From assembly GCF_001424345.1 (NCBI RefSeq), contig NZ_LMPF01000001.1, forward strand, positions 757,990 through 821,989: a DNA stretch of 64,000 bases. The letters run 5' to 3'. Of the stretch, positions 1-11,741 are shown one piece after another. The position numbers and the translations under genes are program-made. Position 1 is the first letter of the stretch. The number at the start of each line of letters is the position of its first letter. The notes under the pieces were generated by a model. The model made no database searches. It was not told the origin of the DNA and was given only the letters and a program-made list of their open reading frames with translations. The stretch comes from Burkholderia sp. Leaf177 (lineage in GTDB: Bacteria > Pseudomonadota > Gammaproteobacteria > Burkholderiales > Burkholderiaceae).

Positions 1-1424
<1,424 letters not shown>

Positions 1425-1489
1425 CCCACGCCAAGCATCTGCGACCCCGGATGTCTGACGGGGCCGTCTCACCGCTTCGCGTTTTACCG

Positions 1490-1519
1490 AGCCGCCTGAA
1501 TGGGCGGCTTCGTTGTTTT
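1490..1519 (+). terminator. Rho-independent terminator after def
   Basis: Stem AGCCGCC (1490-1496) pairs with GGCGGCT (1503-1509) around a short loop, followed by TTCGTTGTTTT. It lies 65 bases after the def stop and closes the ligA-def unit. Confidence 0.75.
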
Positions 1520-1532
1520 AACGCTCGGTCGT

Positions 1533-1769
1533 TCAGGCGAAACTTTTGCTGCCCGAGGCCGCTTGCGGCTGGCGAAAGAGCTTGATGTGTTCCGGATTCG
1601 CCGATGCCTGCAGCCGTCCGTCCGGCAAACGGGCAATAACAACTTCGCCGATGCCCGGGCTCGTTACGACGACTTCGTCGCGCAAGGCGAGCAGTGCGTC
1701 GAGTCGGCGTCGGCCGCTGATGATTTCGAGGCCGGTCTTTGTTTCGCGAACAATGATCTCAACGGACAT
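1533..1769 (-). CDS. Small conserved-looking protein of unknown function
   Basis: A 78-residue protein starting MSVEIIVRETK and ending in a polar tail. I do not recognise a named family. It has no signal peptide or membrane segment; its regular mix of charged and hydrophobic residues suggests a small beta-rich cytoplasmic protein. The start at 1769 is chosen because GGAG lies about 7 bases upstream; a longer reading to 1799 has no ribosome binding site. It points toward the def terminator and stands alone on the minus strand between def and the pseudouridine synthase gene. Codon use resembles its neighbours. Real coding is likely but not certain. Confidence 0.6.
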   Translation of the reverse strand: MSVEIIVRETKTGLEIISGRRRLDALLALRDEVVVTSPGIGEVVIARLPDGRLQASANPEHIKLFRQPQAASGSKSFA

Positions 1770-1989
1770 GACAATTCTCCAGTGGCTGTCGCAAAGCACA
1801 CGCGGTGGGAAGCGGTAAATAGCGCGTATATCTGCCTATCGGTCGTCAGTCATATTTTCTTTAACCAAAAATTCGGCCAAAAAAAATCGATGCGTCTGGC
1901 GTGTGCCATTCACATCGATTTGTGACGATTTTGTGGTTTTTCCGCGACGCCCATGCTAGCTGAAGCGCGCTTTGCAGCCGGATCGTCGC

Positions 1990-4092
1990 TTAAAAAGCCT
2001 CGTCCGCGCCGAGGTAACGCCATTGTCCCGGCGGCAGCGCGCCTAACGTTACGCGTCCCATGCGGATACGTTTCAAACCGACAACTTCGAGTCCGACAAG
2101 CTCGCACATCCGACGAATCTGGCGTTTCTTCCCTTCGCGCAGCACGAAGCGCAGTTGCTCGCCGTTTTGCCAGCTGACTTGTGCCGTCTTGAGCGGCACG
2201 TCATCCAGTGACAGGCCATGGCGGAGCAATGCGAGGCTTTCAGGCGGGAACTGCGATTCGATATCGAGTTCATGCTCGCCGAATTTGACACGCACGAGGT
2301 ATTCCTTATCGACTTCCGAATGACCGCCGATGAGTTGCTTCGCCACCCGGCCGTCCTGCGTGAGCACGAGCAGACCCGTCGAATCGATGTCCAGGCGTCC
2401 CGCTGGCGCGAGCGTGCGGAGATGCGTCGGTGAAAAGCGAATGCCGGACTGGTCATCGGCCCAATGGTTCGACGGGTTGACCAGCGTGACCGCCGGCTGA
2501 TATCCGTCTTCCGCCTGACCCGAAACGTAGCCGACCGGCTTGTGGATCAGGATGGTCACCTGCTGCATTTGCGCGGCGTGCGCGGCTTGAGCGATCTCGA
2601 TGTTCTGGTCCGGACGGATCTTGGTACCGAGCGTGTCGATGACCACGCCGTCGACCAGCACCCAGCCTTTTTCAATCCACTCGTCGGCTTCCCGGCGTGA
2701 ACAAAGACCCAGTTCCGACATCACTTTCGATAAGCGCACCATTCCATCTTCACCTTCGCGGGCGATGCGGGCGGGTGACGGTGGTGCGTCGGCGTCGCGG
2801 GGTTTTGCCAGTTTTGCAGCCGGTTTGCGTGCGGGTTTGCGCTCATCGCCGAAGCGTTCCGGCGATGTCTCGCGTTTCGCGTAAGGACGGTCGCCTGGCG
2901 GACGTTGGCGGTCGAAAGAGGCCGGACGCGGGCCGCCATCGTGTGCGTGGTTGCGCTCGCGGCGAGGTGCGCCGTTGTCGTTGAACGACGGACGCGGCGC
3001 ACGATCGCTTCCTGGGCCACGGGAATCTTCCCGCGGTTTGAACGGGCGGCGTTCGCCGTCACCGCTTGCGCGATCACCACGAGGTGCGCCGCGGTCGCTG
3101 AAAGCAGGACGTGGGCCGCGGTCGGCGCTCGGACCGCGCGGACTACCGCGGTCGTTGAAAGAAGGGCGCGGCGTGCGATCGCTGCTTGCGCCACGCGGCG
3201 CGTCGTCGCGAGGGCTGAATGGACGACGTTCGCTATTGCCTGAAGGTCCCGAAGGACGATCACCACGTGGAGCGCCGCGATCGCCGAACGAAGGCCGCGG
3301 TCCGCGATCATTACGTGGCGCATCACCACGCGGCGTGAACGGTCTACGCTCGCCATCGCCGGAAGGACCCGAAGGACGATCACCGCGCGGTGCGCCACGA
3401 TCGCCGAACGAAGGCCGTGGACCGCGTTCACCCCTTGGCGCATCACCACGCGGCGTGAACGGACGACGCTCACCATCGCCGGAAGGATCCGAAGGACGAT
3501 CACCGCGCGGTGCGCCACGATCGCCGAACGAAGGCCTCGGCCCCCGATCACCCCTTGGCGCATCACCGCGAGGCGTGAACGGACGACGCTCGCCTTCGCC
3601 CGAAGGACCCGAAGCACGATCACCGCGCGGAGCACCACGATCGCCAAACGAAGGCCTCGGACCGCGATCACCTCTTGGAGCATCGCCACGCGGCGTGAAC
3701 GGACGGCGCTCGCCATTGCCCGAGGGTCCCGAAGAACGATCACCGCGCGGTGCGCCACGATCGCCGAACGAAGGCCGCGGACCGCGATTACCGTTTGGAG
3801 CATCGTCACGCGGCGTGAACGGACGACGCTCGCCACCGCCAGAAGGACCGGAAGAACCAGAAGGACCCGAAGGACGATCCCCACGTGGTGCACCCCGATC
3901 GCCAAAAGAAGGCCTCGGCCCCCGATCCCCCCTCGGCGCATCGCCACGCGGCTTTGCCGGCCGATCGGGCCGGTCCCCGCCCGGCGCTTCCGCACGCGGC
4001 GGTTTTTTCCGTCCGGCGACGCTGCCGGTACGAACGGGGGAACGTGCCGGCGATGCCGGTCGCGGATGTTTCGCTGTCAGTTTGACGCGCAT
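1990..4092 (-). CDS. RsuA/RluB/RluF-type 23S rRNA pseudouridine synthase with giant repetitive N-terminal extension
   Basis: Residues 451-700 form a complete RsuA-family enzyme that isomerises uridine to pseudouridine in large-subunit rRNA. It has an S4 RNA-binding domain (RLSKVMSELGLCSRREAD), the catalytic loop GRLDIDSTGLL with the presumed catalytic Asp568, and the family's C-terminal motif GKKRQIRRMCELVG. Similarity by eye is closest to RluF/RluB; the exact target base cannot be assigned. The first 450 residues are an unstructured Arg/Gly/Pro/Asp-rich region built on 40-residue repeats, far longer than the short tails usual in this family. The gene starts 6 bases after the glnD stop, so it is probably the last gene of a map-glnD-pseudouridine synthase unit. 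Catalytic identity is strong; the role of the extension is unknown. Confidence 0.9.
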   Translation of the reverse strand: MRVKLTAKHPRPASPARSPVRTGSVAGRKKPPRAEAPGGDRPDRPAKPRGDAPRGDRGPRPSFGDRGAPRGDRPSGPSGSSGPSGGGERRPFTPRDDAPNGNRGPRPSFGDRGAPRGDRSSGPSGNGERRPFTPRGDAPRGDRGPRPSFGDRGAPRGDRASGPSGEGERRPFTPRGDAPRGDRGPRPSFGDRGAPRGDRPSDPSGDGERRPFTPRGDAPRGERGPRPSFGDRGAPRGDRPSGPSGDGERRPFTPRGDAPRNDRGPRPSFGDRGAPRGDRPSGPSGNSERRPFSPRDDAPRGASSDRTPRPSFNDRGSPRGPSADRGPRPAFSDRGAPRGDRASGDGERRPFKPREDSRGPGSDRAPRPSFNDNGAPRRERNHAHDGGPRPASFDRQRPPGDRPYAKRETSPERFGDERKPARKPAAKLAKPRDADAPPSPARIAREGEDGMVRLSKVMSELGLCSRREADEWIEKGWVLVDGVVIDTLGTKIRPDQNIEIAQAAHAAQMQQVTILIHKPVGYVSGQAEDGYQPAVTLVNPSNHWADDQSGIRFSPTHLRTLAPAGRLDIDSTGLLVLTQDGRVAKQLIGGHSEVDKEYLVRVKFGEHELDIESQFPPESLALLRHGLSLDDVPLKTAQVSWQNGEQLRFVLREGKKRQIRRMCELVGLEVVGLKRIRMGRVTLGALPPGQWRYLGADEAF
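3220..3950 (-). repeat. Six in-frame 120-bp tandem repeats coding 40-residue Arg/Gly/Pro units
   Basis: A 120-bp unit recurs at positions near 3241, 3361, 3481, 3601, 3721 and 3841 with only scattered substitutions. More degenerate copies continue toward 2990. Each unit encodes a variant of RPFTPRGDAPRGDRG followed by RPSFGDRGAPRGDR and a PSGPSG linker. The period is a multiple of three, so copy-number changes would keep the pseudouridine synthase frame. This is coding DNA, not a CRISPR array: there are no spacers. Confidence 0.92.
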
Positions 4093-4098
4093 AAATTC

Positions 4099-6684
4099 TC
4101 AGGCTGCGATCGCGCGCAGCAGCTCGGTTTCGACCTGGATTTGCGTCCGGTTGTCGGATAGGGTTTTGCCGTCGAGCAGGAACACGTCTTCCACGCGTTC
4201 GCCAAGCGTGTTGATCCGCGCCGCATGGACGCCGATCCGGTGCTGGGCGAGAACCCGCGCGATCGAATAAAGGAGGCCCTGCCGGTCGTTTGCAGACACG
4301 GACAGGATGTAATACTGACCACGTTCGTCGGGACGCAAATCCACGCGCGGTGTGATCGGGAAGGTGCGCACCAGCCGTGAAACCCGTCCCTTCGACGGTT
4401 CCGGCAAGATGCCCTCGGCGGTCAGCAGCGTGCTCAACTGCTGTTCGACGAGATTTGCGATGTCGCGATAATGCCCGTCATGGTCCGGATGCGCGACCAG
4501 AAAATTGTCGAGCGCGTAGCCGTGGCGAGTCGTGGTGATGCGTGAATCAAGGACGGAAAGGCCGTTTTTATCGAAGTAAGCACAGATGCCCGCAAACAAA
4601 TCGGGGCGGTCCTTCACGTACACGAGCACCTGAAGCGCTGCGCCGATCGGCGACGGACGCGCCCGCACGATCGGCTTTCCACTCTCGACGTGTTTATAAA
4701 GCACGCGGGTTTGCCAGGCGATATCGGCGGCGTCGTGCCTCAGAAAATAGCCGACGTCCAGCTTGTCCCACAACGCTTTTTCGGCGTTTTCCGGCACGGT
4801 TTCGAGGCGCAGCAACGCCAGCGCGTCTTCCTGGCGCGACTTGAGTTCCGAATGTGCATGCATCTCTGCACCGCCGAGCACGGCGCGTGTTCCCCGGTAC
4901 AGGTCCTCGAGCAACTTGCCTTTCCACGCATTCCAGACCTTGGGACTGGTGCCGCGGATATCGGCGACGGTCAGCAAATAAAGCGCGGTCAGCCGGCGCT
5001 CGGTTTTCACCATCGATGCAAACCGCTTGATGACTTCCGGATCGCTCGTGTCCTGTTTCTGCGCAACCTGGCTCATGGTCAGATGCTGTTCGACAAGCCA
5101 CACGACCAGATCGCTGTCTTCCGCGTTCATGTTGTGATCGCGGCAAAAACGCCGTGCATCGGCCATGCCGAGCGTTGAGTGATCGCCGCCGCGACCCTTC
5201 GCTATATCGTGAAAAAGCGCTGCCACGTACAACACCCACGAGCGTTCGAAATTGCCCATGAGCTGCGTGCAAAACGGATATTCGTGCGCGTGTTCGGCCA
5301 TGGCGAAACGGCGGATATTGCGCAACACCATCAGGATGTGCTGATCGACGGTATAGACGTGATACAGGTCGTGCTGCATTTGCCCGACGATACGCCGGAA
5401 ATTCAGCAGATAACGGCCGAGCACGCTCGTCTGGTTCATCAGCCGGAGCGCGTGCGTGATGCCTTCAGGCGCTTGCAGGATTGCCATGAACAGGCGCCGG
5501 TTCTCAGGGGCACGCCGCCAGTCGCGGTCCATCAGGTCGCGAGCGTTGTAGATCGCCCGCAGCGTTCTCGCCGATAAACCCTTGACCCCGCGCGTCTGCT
5601 CATACAGCAGGAATGCTTCGAGAATCGCGTTCGGCTGGCGCTCGAATACGTCGTCGCTGGCAATTTCGAGCATTCCCTGTTTCTCGACGAAACGCTCGTT
5701 CAACACGCGTGTCACGCCGCTCGTCGATGGAAACAGTTGCGCTTCCACGTTCTGGATCAGGATGGTGGCAAGCTGCGTAACCGCTTTCGCCGCCCAGTAA
5801 TAGCGGCGCATCAGCTGCTCGCTGGCGCGCTTCGACGACGTCGCCTTGTAGCCGAGACTCTCCGCGAGCGCGGTCTGCAAATCGAACACGAGGATGTCCT
5901 GCCGCCGCTTCGCAATCACGTGCAAACGCGCGCGCAACGTCTTCAGAAAACCCTCGTTGCGCCGCAATTCGCTGGCTTCGCGCTCGGTGATGAGCCCGCG
6001 TGAATCGAGTTCACGCCAGCTGCTGCCAAAACCCGCTGCGCGCGATATCCACAAAATCAGCTGCAGATCGCGCAAACCGCCCGGACTTTCCTTGATGTTC
6101 GGCTCGAGGCTATATGGCGTGTCTTGATATTTGGCGTGTCGTTGGCGCATTTCCAGCACTTTCGCCTGGAAAAAAGCACGCGGATCGAGCGTTTGCTGAT
6201 AACGCGCTTCGAAGGCATCGACCAGTTTCTCGTTGCCCACGATCCTGCGTGCTTCGAGCAGCGAAGTGCGAATGGTGATGTCGTTGCTGGCTTCATCGAT
6301 GCATTGCGATACCGAACGCACGCTGCTGCCAAGTTCGAGCCCGAGATCCCACGCCATGCCGATCAGCTTTTCGATACGCGCGCCGAGCGTTTCCACGTGA
6401 TCGGGCGTTTCGTGATCGGGCAGCAGGACGAGGATATCGATATCGGAATACGGCGCGAGTTCGCCGCGCCCGTAGCCGCCGACCGCGAGCAACGCCGCCG
6501 ATGCCGGCATCTCGCACGCATCCCATGCGCCCTTGAGGGCGTCGTCGGTGGCGCGCGCGAGGGCGTGCATCAGGCCATCCACGTTGGTCGCGCTTTTGAA
6601 GCGTTCGAGCAACGCCGCCTTTGCCATCTTGTAGGAGGCTTTCAGCGAGTCGGCAATAGGCGGGGCGTCGGCGGGTACGCTCAT
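4099..6684 (-). CDS. glnD: Bifunctional uridylyltransferase/uridylyl-removing enzyme GlnD
   Basis: Primary nitrogen sensor that uridylylates PII proteins when glutamine is low and removes UMP when it is high. The 861-residue protein has the expected order: nucleotidyltransferase core with [16 protein letters not shown] at about residues 69-84, a central HD hydrolase domain with [13 protein letters not shown], and two C-terminal ACT domains that bind glutamine ([20 protein letters not shown] and [21 protein letters not shown]). The ATG at 6684 (MSVPADAPP) is preferred over an in-frame TTG at 6732, which would add 16 atypical residues; neither has a strong ribosome binding site. It lies between map and the pseudouridine synthase gene on the same strand. 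Confidence 0.96.
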   Translation of the reverse strand: MSVPADAPPIADSLKASYKMAKAALLERFKSATNVDGLMHALARATDDALKGAWDACEMPASAALLAVGGYGRGELAPYSDIDILVLLPDHETPDHVETLGARIEKLIGMAWDLGLELGSSVRSVSQCIDEASNDITIRTSLLEARRIVGNEKLVDAFEARYQQTLDPRAFFQAKVLEMRQRHAKYQDTPYSLEPNIKESPGGLRDLQLILWISRAAGFGSSWRELDSRGLITEREASELRRNEGFLKTLRARLHVIAKRRQDILVFDLQTALAESLGYKATSSKRASEQLMRRYYWAAKAVTQLATILIQNVEAQLFPSTSGVTRVLNERFVEKQGMLEIASDDVFERQPNAILEAFLLYEQTRGVKGLSARTLRAIYNARDLMDRDWRRAPENRRLFMAILQAPEGITHALRLMNQTSVLGRYLLNFRRIVGQMQHDLYHVYTVDQHILMVLRNIRRFAMAEHAHEYPFCTQLMGNFERSWVLYVAALFHDIAKGRGGDHSTLGMADARRFCRDHNMNAEDSDLVVWLVEQHLTMSQVAQKQDTSDPEVIKRFASMVKTERRLTALYLLTVADIRGTSPKVWNAWKGKLLEDLYRGTRAVLGGAEMHAHSELKSRQEDALALLRLETVPENAEKALWDKLDVGYFLRHDAADIAWQTRVLYKHVESGKPIVRARPSPIGAALQVLVYVKDRPDLFAGICAYFDKNGLSVLDSRITTTRHGYALDNFLVAHPDHDGHYRDIANLVEQQLSTLLTAEGILPEPSKGRVSRLVRTFPITPRVDLRPDERGQYYILSVSANDRQGLLYSIARVLAQHRIGVHAARINTLGERVEDVFLLDGKTLSDNRTQIQVETELLRAIAA

Positions 6685-6832
6685 GGGCGGGCGGATCGTA
6701 GAGATCGTGAGGTCAGTGGAAGAACGTTGCAATCGGCAACACGCTGCTTTCGCCGTCTTTCATGCGCCGCGTCGTGCTGAACGGCCGGCGAGAGCCCGGC
6801 GCTCGCGGGTAATTCGCTTGGGCGATTCGTAC

Positions 6833-7642
6833 TCAAGCCGTTGCGGCGATCAACTCGGAAGGCGCCTGCGTACCCGCCGACACGGTCAGCACCTCATACC
6901 CGGTCGGCGTGACGAGCACCGTATGCTCCCATTGCGCCGAAAGGCTGCGGTCGCGCGTCTTCACGGTCCACTGATCGGGCATGGTCCGTATATCGCGGCG
7001 ACCGGCGTTGATCATGGGTTCGACGGTAAAGATCATCCCTGCCTGCAGTTCGATGCCGGTACCCGGACGTCCGTAATGCAATACCTGCGGGTCTTCGTGG
7101 AACACCTTGCCCACGCCGTGGCCGCAATATTCACGAACCACGCTGTAACCTTGCGCCTCGGCGTGCTTCTGGATGGCGTAGCCAATGTCGCCCAGATGCG
7201 CGCCCGCCTTGATCTGGTCGATGCCAAGCCACATGCAGTCGAACGTGGTCTGAACCAGGCGCTTTGCCAAGATCGATCCCTCGCCGACCAGGAACATGCG
7301 GCTGGTATCGCCGAAATACCCGTCCTTGATCACCGTAATATCGATATTCAGCGCGTCGCCGTTCTTCAGCGCTTTATCGCCGGGAATGCCGTGGCAGATT
7401 ACGTCGTTGACCGAGATACAAGTGGCCTTGGGATACGGCGGGTAACCCGGCGGCTGATAATTCAGCGGTGCGGGCACGGTGCCTTGTTCCTTCACCATGT
7501 ATTCGTGGCAAAGGCGGTCCAGTTCGCCCGTCGTCACGCCGGCAACAATGTGAGGCGTGATGAAGTCGAGCACTTCGCTCGCGAGCCGGCAGGCGATGCG
7601 CATTTGCGCAATATCGTGGTCGTTTTTCAGCGTAATGGACAT
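6833..7642 (-). CDS. map: Methionine aminopeptidase type I
   Basis: Removes the initiator methionine from new proteins after deformylation, using two metal ions. The 269-residue sequence begins MSITLKNDHDIAQMR and has the pita-bread fold signatures: NIDITVIKDGYFGDTSRMF (metal-binding aspartates), YCGHGVGKVFHEDP (metal-binding His), FTVEPMINAG (metal-binding Glu) and WEHTVLVT (C-terminal Glu). Length and motifs are those of the bacterial MAP-I class. It diverges from rpsB, the usual arrangement in proteobacteria, and is followed 148 bases later by glnD. Confidence 0.97.
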   Translation of the reverse strand: MSITLKNDHDIAQMRIACRLASEVLDFITPHIVAGVTTGELDRLCHEYMVKEQGTVPAPLNYQPPGYPPYPKATCISVNDVICHGIPGDKALKNGDALNIDITVIKDGYFGDTSRMFLVGEGSILAKRLVQTTFDCMWLGIDQIKAGAHLGDIGYAIQKHAEAQGYSVVREYCGHGVGKVFHEDPQVLHYGRPGTGIELQAGMIFTVEPMINAGRRDIRTMPDQWTVKTRDRSLSAQWEHTVLVTPTGYEVLTVSAGTQAPSELIAATA

Positions 7643-7826
7643 GACTTGGATCGAAAATGCATGTAAGCGGCTTGGAGAGCCAATCGCGCATTATCGCACC
7701 TTAGGCGCCGCGCCGCAGCCGAAAACCCGCGCGGTTTTCGCCAAAAGCACCGCCTGGCGCGGCATTGGCGGCCTGTGCCCATCTCAAAAACCGGCATAGG
7801 CCGCGCCTTGCAATCCGTCAGGCAGC

Positions 7827-7856
7827 TTGAATCGCGACATTGGTGCGTGATATACT
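7827..7856 (+). promoter_or_regulatory. Probable sigma-70 promoter for rpsB-tsf
   Basis: TTGAAT (7827-7832) and TATACT (7851-7856) are separated by 18 bases, in the 436-bp gap between the divergent map and rpsB genes. This is the best -35/-10 pair in the gap and leaves a transcript leader of about 215 bases before rpsB. Confidence 0.6.
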
Positions 7857-7862
7857 CGCTGG

Positions 7863-8078
7863 CTAAGTCTGCATCAACTTTGCAATTGTCTTTTCAATGC
7901 GGCTTTCCTCGAAACCTCGAGTTTTCCTGGAATGTCAGCGCGAAGAGGCGCTTCAAATGAGATCGGACTTGAATCGCAAGCCGGCGCACCCAGGGTGTCC
8001 GACGCCTCGAAAAGCTAAGAATCACGAGGCGCCCGATGCGGCAGCCGGCTTAAGACCCAACCCTCGCGGAGAACTCTC
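7863..8078 (+). other. Long 5' leader of rpsB, possible ribosomal protein S2 control region
   Basis: If the promoter above is right, rpsB has a leader of about 215 nt. It can form local hairpins, for example GAAG-AGGCG-CTTC near 7940-7952 and CACCC-A-GGGTG near 7987-7997. In other proteobacteria S2 represses its own operon through a leader structure; whether this one does is an inference. No open frame with a ribosome binding site is seen in it. Confidence 0.3.
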
Positions 8079-8831
8079 ATGGCAGTAACAATGCGTCAAA
8101 TGCTGGAAGCCGGTGTCCACTTCGGTCACCAAACGCGCTTCTGGAACCCGAAAATGGCGCCGTTCATTTTCGGTCATCGCAACAAGATTCACATTATCAA
8201 CCTCGAAAAAACGCTGCCGATGTACAACGACGCGCTGAAGTACGTGCGTCAACTGGCAGCAAATCGCGGCACGATCCTGTTCGTTGGCACGAAGCGCCAA
8301 TCGCGTGACACGGTGGCAGAAGAAGCGCAACGCGCCGGCATGCCTTTCGTGAACGCACGCTGGCTCGGCGGCATGCTGACCAACTTCAAGACGCTGAAAG
8401 TATCGATCAAGCGCCTGAAGGACATGGAAGCAGCGCTGGAAGCCGGTGAAACGGAACGCATGAGCAAGAAAGAAGCGCTCCTGTTCGAACGCGAAATGGC
8501 CAAGCTGGTGAAGTCGATTGGCGGCGTGAAAGACATGGGCGGCATTCCGGACGCAATCTTCGTGGTTGACGTCGGTTACCACAAGATCGCTGTGACCGAA
8601 GCCAAGAAGCTGGGCATTCCGGTCATCGCCGTGGTTGACACGAACCACTCGCCGGAAGGCATCGACTACGTGATTCCGGGTAACGACGACGCCAGCAAGG
8701 CTGTTGCGCTTTACACGCAAGGCGTGGCCGACGCGATCCTGGAAGGCCGTTCGAACGCGGTGAACGAAGTGGTGCAAGCAGTTCGCAGCGGCGAAGGCGA
8801 CGAGTTCGTTGAAGTCAACGCAGAAGCGTAA
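8079..8831 (+). CDS. rpsB: 30S ribosomal protein S2
   Basis: A 250-residue small-subunit protein with the conserved opening [19 protein letters not shown] and the motifs [29 protein letters not shown] and [14 protein letters not shown]2 binds at the head/body junction of the 30S subunit and is needed for S1 recruitment. A GGAG ribosome binding site sits just before the ATG. It is followed by a strong terminator-like hairpin and then tsf, the standard rpsB-tsf order. Codon use is strongly biased, as expected for a highly expressed gene. Confidence 0.98.
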   Translation: MAVTMRQMLEAGVHFGHQTRFWNPKMAPFIFGHRNKIHIINLEKTLPMYNDALKYVRQLAANRGTILFVGTKRQSRDTVAEEAQRAGMPFVNARWLGGMLTNFKTLKVSIKRLKDMEAALEAGETERMSKKEALLFEREMAKLVKSIGGVKDMGGIPDAIFVVDVGYHKIAVTEAKKLGIPVIAVVDTNHSPEGIDYVIPGNDDASKAVALYTQGVADAILEGRSNAVNEVVQAVRSGEGDEFVEVNAEA

Positions 8832-8870
8832 GTTGCAAAAGATGACGCCGGTGTAATGTTTCCGGCAAGA

Positions 8871-8902
8871 AAGGGGGCTTTGCGAAAGGCCCCCTTTTTT
8901 TA
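8871..8902 (+). terminator. Terminator or attenuator between rpsB and tsf
   Basis: A GGGGGC(C)TTT stem pairs with AAAGGCCCCC around GCG and is followed by seven T residues. In many bacteria rpsB transcripts partly stop here and partly read through into tsf. Confidence 0.85.
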
Positions 8903-9079
8903 GCCAGCCTCAGTAAGCCAGCCACAGGAAGCGCTGAGCAATACGCGGGTCATCGAACAATGTTGAAGTAGTAGCAGTACCCAATTCTGGCCGCGGGTGT
9001 TTATCGCCGGCGGCGCGTGTCAATAGTGCGATCTACGTGCCTCCAACTCGGGGCGCGGCACAGACTCAAGGAGCAAATG

Positions 9080-9961
9080 ATGGCGGCAATTACCGCAAGC
9101 ATGGTGGCAGAACTGCGCGCAAAGACCGACGCGCCCATGATGGAATGCAAGAAGGCGCTGACCGAAGCCGATGGCGACATGGACCGCGCTGAAGAACTGC
9201 TGCGCGTGAAGCTCGGCAACAAGGCGAGCAAAGCGGCATCGCGTGTGACGGCTGAAGGCATCATTGCAGCGCACATCGCCGACGGCGTGGGCGTTCTGGT
9301 CGAGCTGAACTGCGAAACCGACTTCGTTGCGAAGAACGACGACTTCCTGGCTTTCGGCAAGACGGTCGCTGAACTGATCGCCAAGAACCATCCGGCTGAC
9401 GTGGCTGCCTTGTCGGCGTTGCCGCTGGAAAGCTCGACGGTCGACGCCGTGCGTCTCGCGTTGATCGGCAAGATTGGTGAAAACGTCTCGGTACGCCGTT
9501 TCGTGCGTTTTGAATCCGCGAACAAGCTGGCTTCGTATCTCCACGGTACGCGCATTGGCGTGCTCGTCGAGTTCACGGGTGCGGACGAGCAGGTCGGCAA
9601 GGACGTCGCCATGCACGTTGCAGCAATGAAGCCGGTTTCGCTGTCGTCGAATGACGTTCCGGCAGAATTGATCGCTAAGGAACGCAGCATTGCCGAGCAA
9701 AAGGCTGCTGAATCGGGCAAGCCGGCAGAAATCGTCGCGAAGATGGTCGACGGCAGCGTGCAAAAGTACTTGAAGGAAGTCTCGTTGCTGAACCAGACGT
9801 TCGTCAAGAACGACAAGCAGACGATCGAACAAATGCTGAAAGCGGCAGGCGCATCGGTTCAGAAGTTTGCGCTGTTCGTGGTCGGTGAAGGCATTGAAAA
9901 GCGTACGGACGACTTCGCCGCAGAAGTGGCCGCGCAAGTTGCCGCTGCAAAGCAAGGCTAA
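9080..9961 (+). CDS. tsf: Elongation factor Ts
   Basis: Guanine-nucleotide exchange factor that regenerates EF-Tu-GTP. The 293-residue protein has an N-terminal UBA-like domain ([19 protein letters not shown]), the exchange-core motif [16 protein letters not shown], and the later motif [22 protein letters not shown]. Two ATGs stand side by side (9077 and 9080). The second is chosen because AAGGAG at 9068-9073 is correctly spaced only from it. The gene follows rpsB after a hairpin and precedes pyrH, the classical order. Confidence 0.97.
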   Translation: MAAITASMVAELRAKTDAPMMECKKALTEADGDMDRAEELLRVKLGNKASKAASRVTAEGIIAAHIADGVGVLVELNCETDFVAKNDDFLAFGKTVAELIAKNHPADVAALSALPLESSTVDAVRLALIGKIGENVSVRRFVRFESANKLASYLHGTRIGVLVEFTGADEQVGKDVAMHVAAMKPVSLSSNDVPAELIAKERSIAEQKAAESGKPAEIVAKMVDGSVQKYLKEVSLLNQTFVKNDKQTIEQMLKAAGASVQKFALFVVGEGIEKRTDDFAAEVAAQVAAAKQG

Positions 9962-10294
9962 GAATCACGTATCTGGCTTCATGTTGTTAGCCGTGGCGGG
10001 CGTTCGCAAATAATGGTCAGCCGGTCCGAATCACTGGGCCGCTCGATCAATGCACAGCTCGCCGCCGTGTTGCCAGAGTTTCAAAAAGCAGTCGGATGCG
10101 GGTCTGGCGTTCCCATCGAGGAACGCTCGTTCCGCACCCTCATAGCGGCCAAAACCGCGCCGGATGGGCAAACCGGGGTCAACCCGTTACGCCGCCGCGG
10201 CTTGCCCAATATGGGATGCTTGCCGTAAATATCGTTTCACCCCTACAGTTCTACGTTGTTGCACTCCCTCTCGGCGCGAAACCGGAAATCTCTT
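9962..10294 (+). other. 333-bp intergenic region between tsf and pyrH
   Basis: No open frame with a ribosome binding site and no clear terminator is seen. The region probably holds the pyrH promoter, but I could not pick a convincing -35/-10 pair by eye. Confidence 0.4.
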
Positions 10295-11008
10295 ATGCCC
10301 ACAGCCTACAAACGCGTACTCCTCAAACTCTCCGGCGAAGCACTCATGGGCGACGATGCCTTCGGCATCAATCGCGCGACAATCGAAAGGATGGTGGCAG
10401 ATGTTGCGGAAGTGGTGCGCATGGGGACACAGCTTGCTGTCGTGATCGGCGGCGGTAATATTTTCCGCGGTGTAGCAGGCGGCGCGGCCGGCATGGACCG
10501 TGCGACGGCCGACTACATGGGTATGCTCGCCACCATGATGAACGCGCTCGCTCTGCAAGACGCCATGCGCCACGCTGGAATCGAAGCGCGCGTGCAGTCC
10601 GCGCTGCGCATGGACCAAGTGGTCGAACCGTACATCCGCCCGCGCGCGATTCGTCAGCTCGAAGAAGGAAAAGTCGTGATTTTCGCGGCCGGCACGGGCA
10701 ACCCATTTTTCACTACCGATACCGCTGCTGCGTTGCGCGGCGCGGAAGTCGGTGCCGAAGTCGTGCTCAAGGCGACTAAAGTGGACGGTGTATATTCCGC
10801 CGATCCCAAGAAAGATGCGAGCGCGACGCGTTACAGCACGATCAGCTTCGACGAAGCGATCGGCAAAAACCTGCAGGTTATGGACGCGACGGCGTTTGCG
10901 CTGTGCCGCGACCAGAAGCTGCCTATCCGGGTGTTCTCAATCAACAAGCCGGGGGCGCTCAAGCGCATCATCCAGGGCGACGACGAAGGTACGCTCGTCC
11001 ACGTGTAA
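10295..11008 (+). CDS. pyrH: UMP kinase
   Basis: Phosphorylates UMP to UDP in pyrimidine synthesis and is usually controlled allosterically by GTP and UTP. The 237-residue protein starts [19 protein letters not shown] and carries the amino-acid-kinase motifs GGGNIFRG, the UMP-contact region [18 protein letters not shown], and the ATP-site motif [13 protein letters not shown]. The ATG at 10295 matches the family start; an in-frame TTG further upstream would add 13 unrelated residues. It sits between tsf and frr, as in most proteobacteria. Confidence 0.97.
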   Translation: MPTAYKRVLLKLSGEALMGDDAFGINRATIERMVADVAEVVRMGTQLAVVIGGGNIFRGVAGGAAGMDRATADYMGMLATMMNALALQDAMRHAGIEARVQSALRMDQVVEPYIRPRAIRQLEEGKVVIFAAGTGNPFFTTDTAAALRGAEVGAEVVLKATKVDGVYSADPKKDASATRYSTISFDEAIGKNLQVMDATAFALCRDQKLPIRVFSINKPGALKRIIQGDDEGTLVHV

Positions 11009-11116
11009 ACTCTCGCGGTAAGTTAGGAAAGCAGGCTTGAGGCCGAGCGCGGGTTCTGCGGGACCGGCGCCCCGCAGGCCTGCACTGCGTGTAACAAAGC
11101 TAGTACGGAGGCTGAA

Positions 11117-11677
11117 ATGAGTGTGGCTGACATTAGAAAGAGCGTCGACCAGAAGATGCAGAAGTCTATCGAGGCGTTCAAGAACGATCTCGCCAAGATT
11201 CGCACGGGTCGCGCCCATACGGGTTTACTTGACCATATCCAGGTGGATTACTACGGCTCGAGCGTACCTATCTCGCAAGTCGCGAACATGACGTTGATCG
11301 ACGCTCGCACGATCGGCGTTCAGGCGTGGGAAAAGAAGATGGTGCCGGTGGTGGAAAAGGCGATTCGCGATTCGGATCTGGGCCTGAACCCGTCGAACCA
11401 GGGCGATCAGATCCGCGTGCCAATGCCCGCGTTGACTGAGGAACGCCGCCGCGAGCTGACGAAAGTGGTGAAAAGCGAAGGCGAAAACGCCAAGATCGCG
11501 ATTCGCAACTTGCGCCGCGACGCGAACGAGCAGTTGAAAAAGCTCGTGAAGGACAAGGAAATCTCCGAGGACGACGAACGTCGTGCAAGCGATGACGTCC
11601 AGAAACTCACTGACAAAAACGTCGCTGAAATCGACAAGCTGGTGGTGTCGAAAGAAGCCGAAATCATGACGGTTTGA
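11117..11677 (+). CDS. frr: Ribosome recycling factor
   Basis: Splits post-termination ribosomes together with EF-G. The 186-residue protein has the family motifs [13 protein letters not shown], the tip sequence [13 protein letters not shown], and the C-terminal helix [21 protein letters not shown]. Length is typical (about 185). GGAGG lies 7 bases before the ATG. The gene belongs to the pyrH-frr-uppS-cdsA-dxr-rseP-bamA block. Confidence 0.97.
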   Translation: MSVADIRKSVDQKMQKSIEAFKNDLAKIRTGRAHTGLLDHIQVDYYGSSVPISQVANMTLIDARTIGVQAWEKKMVPVVEKAIRDSDLGLNPSNQGDQIRVPMPALTEERRRELTKVVKSEGENAKIAIRNLRRDANEQLKKLVKDKEISEDDERRASDDVQKLTDKNVAEIDKLVVSKEAEIMTV

Positions 11678-11741
11678 GGCGAATTACGGTCTCTTGCGTC
11701 GTGCCGGCGCGTCACTCTGTCGATACTAAGATTCAGCGGCC

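Noticed and set aside
3220..3950. Regular repeats considered as a CRISPR array.
   Set aside because: Units are contiguous, 120 bp, in frame and coding, with no unique spacers; no cas gene is present in the window.
2951..4270. Long open frame on the plus strand across the pseudouridine synthase repeats (439 codons, Pro/Ser/Arg/Gly-rich).
   Set aside because: It is the mirror of the repeat-coding strand: GC-rich RGD/RPS codons leave the opposite frame without stops. It has no ribosome binding site or family similarity, and it runs into glnD.
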